Source: JAJTZA01 sp041744075
GTDB taxonomy: Bacteria; Verrucomicrobiota; Verrucomicrobiia; Chthoniobacterales; Terrimicrobiaceae
NCBI GenBank assembly: GCA_041744075.1
Contig: JBGTLQ010000009.1
Location: 1 to 16,055, forward strand
Reading direction: 5' to 3'
Length of the DNA: 16,055 nucleotides
Part shown: positions 7,661 to 15,749 of the stretch, one piece after another
Position numbering within the stretch: position 1 is the stretch's first letter
Layout: each line of letters begins with the position of its first letter
Made by a program: the position numbers and the translations under genes
Notes under the pieces: generated by a model
Told to the model about the DNA's origin: nothing
Databases searched by the model: none
What the model saw: only the letters and a program-made list of their open reading frames with translations

Positions 7661-8278
7661 ATGTCAGAGAGTGAATTTGCTACCATGACCACGCCCGGGC
7701 ATTCGGCAACGCTGAAGTTTCTTGCTGGGATCCTTCAATCTCCCTTTGCAACGGGAGCGATTGCCCCTTCTTCAAGACGTCTGGCCCGGCGGATTGTCCG
7801 GGCGTCAAAAGTGGACCAAGCGAGTGCGATTCTGGAGCTTGGGCCTGGGACGGGGGCGTTGACACGCGAAATTATGCACTTCAAACGGGTTGACGCGACG
7901 GTGCTTGCTATTGAACGCAGGCCGGATTTTGCGGACCAGCTTGCCCGTCAGTTTCCAGATGTTCATGTTGTGAAGGATTGTGCCAGCCGGTTGCGTCATC
8001 ATTGCCAGCAACGGGGATTGGAGGGTGCGGATAGTATCGTTTCCGCCTTGCCTTGGTCGAATCTCCCGATCGATCTTCAGGAGCGAATATTGAGAGAGGT
8101 TTCTGAGTTTCTCCGGGAGGATGGGGTTTTTGTGACCATTTCGTGCTTCGGCCTTCATTTGATGCCTCGGGGGCGTCGGTTTCGTCGGTTGCTGGAATCG
8201 CTGTTTTCTTCGGTGGAGCGCAGTGATTTCATTCTCCGCAATGTGCCACCGGCGTTTATCTATCGGTGCTCGAAATAA
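7661..8278 (+). CDS. SAM-dependent methyltransferase, phospholipid N-methyltransferase-like
   Basis: A 205-residue class I methyltransferase. Motif I is ELGPGTGALT (59-68), binding S-adenosylmethionine. The acidic residue at the end of strand 2 is Glu84 in AIERRPDF, and SALPWSNLP (128-136) resembles the post-motif of PmtA-like and KsgA-like enzymes. The N-terminal FLAGILQSPFATGAIAPSSRRLA closely fits the PmtA-like group, whose best-known members methylate phosphatidylethanolamine towards phosphatidylcholine. Actual substrate is inferred. The ATG at 7661 is preferred; a TTG at 7601 would add 20 residues, and a further ATG lies at 7685. The gene is 258 bp downstream of a lipid-transport operon on the same strand, which fits a role in membrane lipids. 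It converges with the oxidase gene, 15 bp apart. Confidence 0.75.
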   Translation: MSESEFATMTTPGHSATLKFLAGILQSPFATGAIAPSSRRLARRIVRASKVDQASAILELGPGTGALTREIMHFKRVDATVLAIERRPDFADQLARQFPDVHVVKDCASRLRHHCQQRGLEGADSIVSALPWSNLPIDLQERILREVSEFLREDGVFVTISCFGLHLMPRGRRFRRLLESLFSSVERSDFILRNVPPAFIYRCSK

Positions 8279-8293
8279 GGCAGGAGCCGCAGT

Positions 8294-9685
8294 CTATTCC
8301 ACAAACTTTCCAGGATTCAAAATTCCGTGGGGATCCATGGCCTTTTTGAGAGTTGAATGGAGCGTGCGGGTTGGTTGGCTGAGGGCCTGATTCCACCAAG
8401 GTTTTTTTGCGAGGCCGACGCCATGTTCGCCGGTGATGGCACCTCCCCAGGCGAGCACTTGGGCAAAGAGTTTATCGAGAGCGGCGTGGGAGCGTTTACG
8501 AATATCGGGTTGGTCGTAGTCACCAACCATGATGTTCACATGGATGTTTCCATCCCCCGCATGGCCGAAGCACGCAATGGGAAATCCGCTGTCTTTCTGA
8601 AGCCGGGCCGCAAAACGCACGAGGTCCACCAAACGGCCCCGCGGCACCACAATATCTTCATTCAACTTTTTGAGACCTGTGGCTTTCAGGGATTCCGAGT
8701 AGGCACGGCGCAAGTTCCAGAGACCTTCACAAGCGGATTCGGTGGTGGCTTTTTGGACTTCGGTGGCACCAGCAGCTTGAAGGAGGCTGGCCAGGGTTTT
8801 GGCTTCGGCTTTGACACTGCCGGGCTGTCCGTCCACTTCGAGAATCAGTTGGGCTGAGCCGGGAGGAAAAGCGGCACCTGGTCGATACGCTCGGGCGGCA
8901 TCCAAGGTGAATCGGTCGGCGACTTCCAGGGCGGCTGGGAGAAAGCCATGACGGAACACCTCTCCAATCGCGCGGGCAGCGGTTGCCATGTCAGCAAAGC
9001 CTGCGGAGAGCACGGCGCGGGAAGGCGGAAAGGGCAGTAGCCGAACAGTGGCTTCGGTCACAAAACCCAGAAGCCCTTCCGAACCGACAAAAAGCCCTAC
9101 CAAGTCAAACCCGGTTTTGTTTTTGTGGGTTCGTCCGCCGCAACGGACCACGGACCCGTCAGCAAGCACGACTTCCAATCCGAGAATATAATTTCTGGTG
9201 ACCCCGTATTTTAAGCACTTGGGGCCGCCGGCGTTGGTCGCAATATTTCCACCGATGCTACAATCGTTGAGGCTTGCGGGATCGGGCGGGTAGTAGAGAC
9301 CTTTTTTCCTGACAGCTGATTGCAATTTGCCAGTGATGACACCGGGTTGAACAACGGCGACAAAGTCCGGGGTGGAGATTTCCAGGATCCGGTTCATGCG
9401 CTCTGAAGAAATCACGATTCCTCCATGGGATGGCACGCAGCCTCCCACATACCCGAAACCTGCGCCGCGGGGGGTAATCGGGACTTCGAATTTTTGAGCG
9501 ATTTGGAAAACGGAGGAGACATCTTCCGTGGTCAGGGGGTGAACGGCCACAATCGGCACCCCGGTTGCGAACCATTTGTCGCCTGCATACGGCTTGAGAG
9601 CGACTTCATCGGATATCACATGATCCGCTCCCAACTTCCGACGCAGGGATCGCAAGAGCTCGCGAGCGCTGGAGTCGGAAAGCAT
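8294..9685 (-). CDS. glcD: FAD-binding 2-hydroxyacid oxidase/dehydrogenase, GlcD type
   Basis: A 463-residue protein of the FAD_binding_4 (VAO/PCMH) plus FAD-oxidase C-terminal family. FAD-contacting segments are PRGAGFGYVGG (72-82), IGGNIATNAGGPKCLKYG (about 144-161) and GSEGLLGFVTEATVRL (201-216). The C-terminal metal/substrate motif GHAGDGNIH contains His375 and His382, and GEHGVG lies further on. Family members oxidise glycolate, D-lactate or related 2-hydroxyacids. The family name fits, but glycolate as substrate is not proven. Partners GlcE and GlcF are absent from the window, so it could be a single-subunit D-lactate or 2-hydroxyacid dehydrogenase. It is the last of five head-to-tail genes, starting 18 bp after dxs. 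Confidence 0.85.
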   Translation of the reverse strand: MLSDSSARELLRSLRRKLGADHVISDEVALKPYAGDKWFATGVPIVAVHPLTTEDVSSVFQIAQKFEVPITPRGAGFGYVGGCVPSHGGIVISSERMNRILEISTPDFVAVVQPGVITGKLQSAVRKKGLYYPPDPASLNDCSIGGNIATNAGGPKCLKYGVTRNYILGLEVVLADGSVVRCGGRTHKNKTGFDLVGLFVGSEGLLGFVTEATVRLLPFPPSRAVLSAGFADMATAARAIGEVFRHGFLPAALEVADRFTLDAARAYRPGAAFPPGSAQLILEVDGQPGSVKAEAKTLASLLQAAGATEVQKATTESACEGLWNLRRAYSESLKATGLKKLNEDIVVPRGRLVDLVRFAARLQKDSGFPIACFGHAGDGNIHVNIMVGDYDQPDIRKRSHAALDKLFAQVLAWGGAITGEHGVGLAKKPWWNQALSQPTRTLHSTLKKAMDPHGILNPGKFVE

Positions 9686-9703
9686 TTGTGAATCCCGCGC
9701 AGC

Positions 9704-11599
9704 TTAGGCCGCCGAGGAGGCCGTGATTTTTGCTGCTGGCCGCAGGGCTTGCTGAATTTTGGCGACTGCGGCAGCTGATGTGAGGCCATGTTTTTGACGC
9801 AGTTTCGGCACGTTGCCATGTTCGATGAACTGGTCAGGCCAGCCAATACGAACCACTGGGGTGGTGATCTTGGCATCGGAGAGGTGTTCAATCACGGCGC
9901 AGCCAAACCCATTGTGAAGGACGTGGTCTTCCATGGTGCAAATGACTTCACAGCCGCGCGCAAAAAATTCCAGAGTGGCCGTGTCCAAGGGTTTAATCCA
10001 CCGGGCATTGATGACCGCCGTCGAGATCCCTTGCGACTCCAGCTCAGTGGCAGCCTCTTCCGCGAGTTCGACCATGTTGCCAAGCGCAAAGATGGCCGCA
10101 CGTTTTCCATGACGCAACACTTCGGCTTTTCCTATCTCAAGCAGCTTTGGCTGGGCTTTCGGAGTGACGCCGGTTCCTGCTCCACGCGGGTAACGGATCG
10201 CGGTGGGACCACCTCGGTGGTTGGCCATCGTCCAAAGCATGTCCACAAACTCGTCCTCATCTTTGGGTTGCATGTGGATGATGCCAGGCACGCCACGTAA
10301 ATACGCGATATCAAAAAGCCCGTGATGGGTGGGACCATCGTCGCCGGAAAGCCCCGCCCGGTCCATGCAGAGTGCGACTTCCAGGTTTTGCAGGGCCATG
10401 TCATGGATGATCATGTCATACGCCCGCTGCATAAACGTGGAATAAATGGCCAAAAATGGCTTCATCTTTTGAACGGCCAGACCGCAGGCAAAAAGGGCAG
10501 CGTGTTCTTCTGCGATCCCCACATCGAAAAATCGGTTGGGGTGCCGCGCCGCAAATTGTATCAGACCGGTGCCTGTGGGCATCGCGGCGGTGATGGCTGC
10601 GATGCGGGTGTTGTGATCTGCAAAATCGGCCAGCGTTTTTCCCAAGAGCTCCGAGTAGGTCGGGGTGGGGGAGGCGACGGTTTCTCCCGTGTCGAGATGG
10701 AACTTGCCCAGTCCATGAAACTTGTCGGGCTTGGCAAGTGCCGGAGCATATCCTTTCCCCTTTTGCGTGAGAATATGAAGGATCACCGGCTCGTTCTGTG
10801 TTTTCAGAAACTCGAACGTGTTGATGAGGGCGGCAATGTCGTGCCCATCAATTGGACCGTAATACCGCAGCCCCAGATCCTCAAAAATCACACTGGGAGC
10901 GATCAGATTCTTCATGCCAGCTTCCACCTTGTGGGCTAGCGTCCGGGCCTGCTTACCAGCAATCCACTCCACAAAATCCGCAGCCTTTTCGTGCAACTGA
11001 GCAAATGCCGGATTGGCAACAATGCGATTCAGATACTCGGCAATGGCCCCCACGTTCTTGGCGATGGACCACTCGTTGTCATTGAGCACAACAATCATCT
11101 TCTTTGTTGTGGCTGAGGCATTATTGAGGGCTTCAAAACTCACCCCGCAAGTGAAGGCGGCGTCCCCGGCCACACACACCACATGCTCGTCCCCGCCAAG
11201 CATGTCCCTGGCGGCAGCCATGCCCAAGGCGGCCGAGAGTGCGGTGCCGGCATGACCTGCTCCATAACAATCGTGCTCGCTCTCCGTGCGGAGAAGAAAA
11301 CCATTGAGCCCATCATGCTGACGGATGGTTTCAAACTTATCCTGACGTCCTGTGAGCAGTTTGTGCACGTAGCCCTGATGGCTCACATCAAAAACAAACT
11401 TGTCCTCGGGCGTGCTAAAAACCCGGTGAAGGGCAATCGTGAGTTCCACGACTCCAAGGTTTGGTCCAAGGTGGCCGCCGGTTTGGGAAAGCACCCGGAT
11501 TAATTCCCTGCGAATTTCTTCGGCCAGAACTGGCAATTCCTCCTCCGGCAACGCTTTCACGTCTGCCGGGGATTTGATTTGTGATAGGATCGAACTCAT
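9704..11599 (-). CDS. dxs: 1-deoxy-D-xylulose-5-phosphate synthase
   Basis: A 631-residue thiamine-diphosphate enzyme that condenses pyruvate with glyceraldehyde-3-phosphate, the first step of the MEP isoprenoid pathway. The family marks are GGHLGPNLG (41-49), SHQGYVHKLLTGR, and the GIAEEHA block with catalytic Glu364. The C-terminal transketolase domain includes LSGDDGPTHHG. The thiamine-phosphate motif reads GDA (145-147) then NDN (173-175), where most DXS and transketolases have GDG. The start overlaps the xseB stop by ATGA, indicating translational coupling, and the oxidase gene follows after 18 bp. The canonical xseB-ispA-dxs order is seen without ispA. Confidence 0.96.
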   Translation of the reverse strand: MSSILSQIKSPADVKALPEEELPVLAEEIRRELIRVLSQTGGHLGPNLGVVELTIALHRVFSTPEDKFVFDVSHQGYVHKLLTGRQDKFETIRQHDGLNGFLLRTESEHDCYGAGHAGTALSAALGMAAARDMLGGDEHVVCVAGDAAFTCGVSFEALNNASATTKKMIVVLNDNEWSIAKNVGAIAEYLNRIVANPAFAQLHEKAADFVEWIAGKQARTLAHKVEAGMKNLIAPSVIFEDLGLRYYGPIDGHDIAALINTFEFLKTQNEPVILHILTQKGKGYAPALAKPDKFHGLGKFHLDTGETVASPTPTYSELLGKTLADFADHNTRIAAITAAMPTGTGLIQFAARHPNRFFDVGIAEEHAALFACGLAVQKMKPFLAIYSTFMQRAYDMIIHDMALQNLEVALCMDRAGLSGDDGPTHHGLFDIAYLRGVPGIIHMQPKDEDEFVDMLWTMANHRGGPTAIRYPRGAGTGVTPKAQPKLLEIGKAEVLRHGKRAAIFALGNMVELAEEAATELESQGISTAVINARWIKPLDTATLEFFARGCEVICTMEDHVLHNGFGCAVIEHLSDAKITTPVVRIGWPDQFIEHGNVPKLRQKHGLTSAAAVAKIQQALRPAAKITASSAA

Positions 11600-11838
11600 T
11601 CGCGGGATTCTTCAAACTCTGCCAGACCCGTGGGTCCCGAAGAGTTGCGTAGAATGATCTTGATCCGCTCTTCCGCAAGTTCCAGTTTTTTTTGACAAGC
11701 TTTAACCAATTCTGATCCCTCCTCGAAGCGGGAGATGATGTCTTCCAGAGGGAGTTTGCCCTCCTCCATCTCACTCAAGAGGGTCTCGATCCTCTCGAGA
11801 GATTGCTCGATCGAGGACTCAATTTTTTTCTCTGCCAT
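11596..11838 (-). CDS. xseB: Exodeoxyribonuclease VII small subunit
   Basis: An 80-residue, mostly helical acidic protein with the XseB core LERIETLLSEMEEGKLPLEDIISRFEEGSELVKACQKKLELAE. Several XseB chains bind the large subunit XseA to form exonuclease VII, which degrades single-stranded DNA. The start at 11838 (MAEKK) is chosen over an ATG at 11865, because it sits in TAATG overlapping the stop of the upstream glycosyltransferase gene. The extra nine residues would lie within that gene. The 3' end overlaps dxs by 4 nt. xseA is not in the window. Confidence 0.9.
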   Translation of the reverse strand: MAEKKIESSIEQSLERIETLLSEMEEGKLPLEDIISRFEEGSELVKACQKKLELAEERIKIILRNSSGPTGLAEFEESRE

Positions 11839-13568
11839 TATTCCGTTTTGCGCGGTTGATTCCACCGCTCACGATCAGAAAAGATAATTGCCTCTCCGTC
11901 AATAGGAAGTGCCGTATAAAATGCGAGCGGGAAACCTTGGACCTGTGGCGGTCGTGTGATGAGCTGAGCCCAATCGCGGTATTTGCCTTTGTAGATCTGA
12001 CTGAAGAGCGGCTGATTGCCCGAGATGGGAGTCAAATACAACCCGCGAATCTGCTGCTTGAGCTCATTGTAGTCATGAATTCGTGTGAATTCGCGCACAG
12101 ATTCCGGAATCAGAAGCGACGTGCGGCCTGCGTACCAGGTGACCGCCCATGGCATGTCGGAGCAAATGACTTCATTTTCATCGAACCATTCTCCAAGGAT
12201 TCCAATAAATGGCGGAACATATGGTGGCCATTGGACTCGTCCTGATGGGCCGGCCAAGAGGTTCATAATGAGCGGCACGGCCGTGAGGAAAATCACGAAA
12301 CAAATGAAGATCACGCGGATGAGTCCCTGCCCGAACTCCCACCGGCCCCAAAGGACCAGCAAGAAGGCAAACCCGTAACAGACAAAGATTGGCAGAAAAA
12401 CCACATGAAGTTGGTTGGCGGAAACATCCCCTTCGGGACGATAGAAGCACATTCCAATGAGGGCCATGATCCACATAAGCGCCAATCCCCAGCGGAAGTT
12501 GCTTGTGGTGGCATTACGGAAGGGGTGCATGATCGCCACAAAGAAGGCGAGGGCAGCCACGTTCAGCCCAAAATAAGCAGGCAGTGAGTCAAGCTGGGCA
12601 GTGACACCACGTCGGAAAATTCCTTTCAGGTCGAGGCCGCCCCCAGGCACCGCAGAGCGCAGGTAATCATTGCCCGAGTGAAGAGCCCCTTGAAAGGCCA
12701 ACCCGAGCGGATTTCCACTCACTTGGTAGTTCCTCATCAGCCATGGCGCAACCACCAGAACAACCGCCGCAAGAGCTGCCAAGCAGATCAAACCGCGCGG
12801 ACGGAACACAAACCCGGCATAGACCAGCCAGCCAAGGAAAATCCAGATCGCCAAACCATGGGCAAGGACCATGAGGCCAAAGGTGAATCCAGCCGCTGCG
12901 ACCAGAACAATGCAAGGAATCAGGGCTCCGCGTTCCTGCGCCTCCTCCGCAAGGAGCGTGAGAAGGCTCGCCACCCCGAACAAAAATAGGAGCACCATCT
13001 GGGGGAGGGCCGACAACGAAAATTGCCAGAGGAGTTCGGTGAGCAAAACAGCCGCCATGGCAAAAAGCGCCAGCTTCCAATCAAACAGCTTGGCAAAGAC
13101 AAACGTCCACACCGCAATTCCCATCAACATGAACAACATCGCCGTGAATGCGACCATGCGATCTCCCGCATACACAATGTCCGCCGGGGTCATCTTCCAC
13201 TTGTCCTTGATCAGCCGCAGTGCAAAGGAATTGATCCACGGCACCAGTGGGGATTGATAGATGTCTGGAAAATTGGAAACGTCGATGCTCTCGCCATTCA
13301 CGGCCACCTTTTCCGCCGACTTCAGGGTCGCAAGGGCCAGCGGAGAAATGTTGCCTGTGGAAAATCCTTTTCCTGCCGCAATGTTCCTTGCGATCTGCGC
13401 TTGATCCATCGCCGAGGGCTCTTTGAGCCCTTTGAAGTGAACAAAAAGATAAAGCAGAATGAGAGCGATAAGGACCGCCACGCACATCCCTGCCTTGATG
13501 AAGGTTGCCACGCGTCCCTGTTCGAGAGAGTGAACGGCGCTTTGAACTTGTACGTCACCTGTTGCCAT
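11838..13568 (-). CDS. Multi-span membrane glycosyltransferase-like protein (GT-C / PMT type)
   Basis: A 576-residue integral membrane protein with about 10-12 hydrophobic helices and a soluble C-terminal region from about residue 440. After the first helix (about 24-44) comes AMDQAQIARNIAAGKGFST, with Asp55. This resembles the acidic first-loop motif of GT-C lipid-linked-sugar transferases, where the acidic residue is catalytic. PDIYQSPLVPW (101-111) recalls the PPLYP-type loop of ArnT/PMT proteins. The likely role is transfer of a sugar from a polyprenyl carrier to an envelope acceptor; donor and acceptor are unknown. It starts 4 bp after the regulator gene and overlaps xseB at its stop. 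Its linkage to dxs is suggestive, because MEP products feed polyprenyl carriers. Confidence 0.6.
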   Translation of the reverse strand: MATGDVQVQSAVHSLEQGRVATFIKAGMCVAVLIALILLYLFVHFKGLKEPSAMDQAQIARNIAAGKGFSTGNISPLALATLKSAEKVAVNGESIDVSNFPDIYQSPLVPWINSFALRLIKDKWKMTPADIVYAGDRMVAFTAMLFMLMGIAVWTFVFAKLFDWKLALFAMAAVLLTELLWQFSLSALPQMVLLFLFGVASLLTLLAEEAQERGALIPCIVLVAAAGFTFGLMVLAHGLAIWIFLGWLVYAGFVFRPRGLICLAALAAVVLVVAPWLMRNYQVSGNPLGLAFQGALHSGNDYLRSAVPGGGLDLKGIFRRGVTAQLDSLPAYFGLNVAALAFFVAIMHPFRNATTSNFRWGLALMWIMALIGMCFYRPEGDVSANQLHVVFLPIFVCYGFAFLLVLWGRWEFGQGLIRVIFICFVIFLTAVPLIMNLLAGPSGRVQWPPYVPPFIGILGEWFDENEVICSDMPWAVTWYAGRTSLLIPESVREFTRIHDYNELKQQIRGLYLTPISGNQPLFSQIYKGKYRDWAQLITRPPQVQGFPLAFYTALPIDGEAIIFSDRERWNQPRKTE

Positions 13569-13572
13569 GATT

Positions 13573-14943
13573 TTATGCGGGTTTTCGTTTGGAGATGTTT
13601 AATTCCTTGAGCCGACGATGGAGAGTTCTGCGGCTGATGCCAAGTTGTTTGGCAGCGTTGACGCGGTTATCTCCCGTTTGATCAAGAGCGCGGAGAATAA
13701 GGGTTCTTTCGGTCTCCTGTAAATTCAAATCCTTTCCTGTTTGTCCATACGCAGGAATCACCACAGAGGATTCCCTCAATGATGGTGGCAGGTCCCGCAC
13801 CCCGATTAATGGGCCTGAACACATCACCACGGCATGCTCGACCGCGGTTCGAAGCTCCCGCACATTGCCGGGCCATTCGTAGTCGAGAATCGCCGCCATT
13901 GCCTCCGTGGAAATTTCCATCTTCCCTTTGCCATTTTCCTCACAGGCCTCTTCAAGGAAAGCTGACACCAAAAGCGGAATGTCCTCCTTCCGGGATCTCA
14001 GGGGGGGCATGGTGATTTGCACCACGTTGATTCGGAAAAAGAGGTCGTCACGAAACTTCCCCTCTGCAACCAGTTGCGCCAGATCTTTGTTGGTTGCAGC
14101 AAGCAGCCGGACATCGGATTGGAGGGTTTGGCTGCCTCCGACGCGCTCGAAGGTGCGTTCGCCGAGGACACGGAGGATTTTGACTTGGGTGTTTTCGTCA
14201 ATTTCGCCGATTTCGTCCAGAAAGAGGGTCCCGCCGGCGGCCTGTTCGAAGCGACCAATGCGACGTTCGAAGGCCCCGGTGAAAGCACCGCGTTCGTGGC
14301 CAAAAAGCTCGCTTTCAAGCAATTGGGAGGAAAACGCTTTGCAATGAACGGCCACAAATTTTTTGGACGCGCGGTGACTGAGGCTATGGATCGCTTTGGC
14401 GGCCAGCTCTTTGCCGGTTCCGGTTTCTCCCTGCACCAACACGGTAGCGCGGGAGGGGGCAACCTGACGGATGACCTCAAACACCTCCTCCATGGCGGAC
14501 GACCTTCCCAGCATTTTTTCAAGGCCATGGGAACGCGTGACCTTCTCTCGCAGTTCCACATTTTCTTGTTGGATGGCGCGTTCCCGAAGAGCACGACGAA
14601 TCAACATTTCAAGCCGGTCAATATTCACCGGCTTGGTGACAAAATCATAGGCCCCTCGCCGCATGGCCTCCACGGCCGTGTCCACCGAGCCGTAAGCTGT
14701 CATCATGACGCACACCGGGGCCTTCGTGAGCTTGGTCATTTTCTCCACCAGTTCCATGCCACTCTCACCACCAAGCCGCAGGTCGGTGACAATCACATCC
14801 ACCGTCCCGGTTTCCATCACAGCCAAAGCCCCCTGAATGTCCCCCGCCACAAATACTTCGAAGTGATCCTCCAAGGCATCCCTCAGTCCATCCCGGGTGT
14901 TTTTTTCATCATCGACGATGAGAATCGCGGGTTGGTGTGCCAT
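13573..14943 (-). CDS. Sigma-54-dependent response regulator, NtrC family
   Basis: A 456-residue protein with three domains. The receiver domain has acidic pair Asp11/Asp12, phospho-acceptor Asp54 in IVTDL, Thr82 and Lys104. The AAA+ sigma-54 activator domain has Walker A GETGTGKE (172-179), GAFTGA (219-224) and Walker B FLDEIGE with Asp243/Glu244. A Fis-type HTH DNA-binding domain is at about 426-447 (NRVNAAKQLGISRRTLHRRL). A partner kinase is not in the window, so its signal is unknown. The ATG at 14943 gives MAHQPAILIVDDE, the normal receiver start. An in-frame extension to 15105 reads through a dispersed repeat and should be rejected. No Shine-Dalgarno precedes the ATG. TTGCCT (14978-14983) with an A-rich -10-like run 17-18 nt further on may be a promoter close enough for a near-leaderless mRNA. 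It is first of five close-packed genes. Confidence 0.92.
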   Translation of the reverse strand: MAHQPAILIVDDEKNTRDGLRDALEDHFEVFVAGDIQGALAVMETGTVDVIVTDLRLGGESGMELVEKMTKLTKAPVCVMMTAYGSVDTAVEAMRRGAYDFVTKPVNIDRLEMLIRRALRERAIQQENVELREKVTRSHGLEKMLGRSSAMEEVFEVIRQVAPSRATVLVQGETGTGKELAAKAIHSLSHRASKKFVAVHCKAFSSQLLESELFGHERGAFTGAFERRIGRFEQAAGGTLFLDEIGEIDENTQVKILRVLGERTFERVGGSQTLQSDVRLLAATNKDLAQLVAEGKFRDDLFFRINVVQITMPPLRSRKEDIPLLVSAFLEEACEENGKGKMEISTEAMAAILDYEWPGNVRELRTAVEHAVVMCSGPLIGVRDLPPSLRESSVVIPAYGQTGKDLNLQETERTLILRALDQTGDNRVNAAKQLGISRRTLHRRLKELNISKRKPA

Positions 14944-14996
14944 TTTGGCGCTATTTTTAATCAACAAAAACGATGAAAGGCAATGGTATTCGATCT

Positions 14997-15008
14997 CTGA
15001 CGCGTCAG
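14997..15008. repeat. 12-bp palindrome preceding repeat unit 1
   Basis: CTGACGCGTCAG is a perfect palindrome 2 nt before the first compound repeat. The same position before units 2 and 5 holds CTGGCGCGCCAG (15169-15180 and 15922-15933), also perfect; before unit 4 it is CTCACGCGTCAG, with one arm mismatch. Confidence 0.8.
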
Positions 15009-15010
15009 CG

Positions 15011-15130
15011 AGGTGGATCGGGCACTCCGTGCACGATGGTGGGAATGGCGGCGGAGCCGCGCGGCTAATGGAAGAATGGCGGCTTCGCCGCGGATGGATA
15101 GCCATCGCGCTCGGAGATCGCGATCCACCT
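15011..15130. repeat. Compound palindromic repeat, unit 1 (120 bp, complete)
   Basis: The ends AGGTGGATCG and CGATCCACCT are exact inverted copies. Inside are further hairpins: GCAC/GTGC near 15021-15032, GCGGC/GCCGC twice, and ATCGCG/CGCGAT near the right end. Such multi-hairpin REP-like units are typical companions of RAYT transposases. The unit is only about 70 bp upstream of the NtrC-type gene. Confidence 0.85.
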
Positions 15131-15182
15131 GTTTGAGCAGGAGGGCGTGATTTTGAGATGCGCGTGCTCTGGCGCGCCAGCG
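15131..15182. repeat. 52-bp repeat spacer, first copy
   Basis: This stretch joins units 1 and 2 and is repeated base for base at 15884-15935 between units 4 and 5. It contains the palindrome CTGGCGCGCCAG at 15169-15180. A shortened, diverged relative lies at 15766-15794. Confidence 0.85.
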
Positions 15183-15234
15183 AGGTGGATCGGGCACTCC
15201 GTGCACGATGGGTGGGAATGGCGGCCGAGCCGCG
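15183..15234. repeat. Compound repeat, unit 2, left half only
   Basis: It begins AGGTGGATCG like the other units and follows unit 5 closely to GCCGCG, then changes into sequence leading to the RAYT gene. Its missing right half appears to be 15750-15765. Confidence 0.8.
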
Positions 15235-15289
15235 TGGAGTTTTCGACTTGGACTGGAAATCAGCCGGAAATAGGAATAGCAGTCACCCT

Positions 15290-15736
15290 ATGGATTACCT
15301 TGGATTTGGAGGCAAACTCCACCATCATGTTCCGAGCTGGGTTTCGGAGGGGGCGTGTTTTCATATTCGCCTTCGCAGTCACGCTCAGAACAATCTTGCA
15401 ACCAATGACATCGCTCCAAAACTTCTTCAATCAGCAAGGTTTTATGAAGCAAAAAACCGTTGGCGAGTGACGATTTTTCTCATCATGCCAGACCACCTGC
15501 ATGCTATCCTCAGTTTTGCCGAAGACCACCGAATGAGCCGGATTGTTGGAGATTGGAAACGCTACACAGCCAAAGCATTTGGAATCTCATGGCAGGAAAA
15601 CTTCTTCGATCATCGGCTTAGGGGAGAGGATCAGGTTCTAGCAAAGTATCATTACATCCGTCGCAATCCCGAAGTCTCAGGCCTATGTGGCAATACCTCT
15701 CAATGGCCTTGGTGGTTCGATTGCTCTCAATCTTGA
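15290..15736 (+). CDS. REP-associated tyrosine transposase (RAYT, Y1 HUH)
   Basis: A 148-residue single-strand transposase relative of the IS200/IS605 type. The HUH motif is MPDHLHA with His69 and His71. The nucleophile is most likely Tyr122 in KYHYIRRNP, the usual Y-I-x-x-N-P block; Tyr120 is the alternative. The N-terminal HHHVPSWVSEGACFHIRLR matches the conserved RAYT opening, and the C-terminal WPWW is also typical. RAYTs cut and join hairpin-forming REP repeats and are thought to spread them. ATG 15290 is chosen because upstream in-frame codons from 15158 are repeat sequence. Flanking repeat units on both sides strongly support the call. The gene is slightly short for the family but shows no frameshift. 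Confidence 0.88.
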   Translation: MDYLGFGGKLHHHVPSWVSEGACFHIRLRSHAQNNLATNDIAPKLLQSARFYEAKNRWRVTIFLIMPDHLHAILSFAEDHRMSRIVGDWKRYTAKAFGISWQENFFDHRLRGEDQVLAKYHYIRRNPEVSGLCGNTSQWPWWFDCSQS

Positions 15737-15749
15737 GAGGCTCCATCAA

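Noticed and set aside
14017..14976. 319-codon plus-strand ORF
   Set aside because: Antisense to the NtrC-type regulator, which has all catalytic motifs; the frame is a coding shadow.
15158..15289. Longer N-terminus of the RAYT protein (192 residues)
   Set aside because: These codons are repeat unit 2 and its spacer; the conserved family region begins after ATG 15290.
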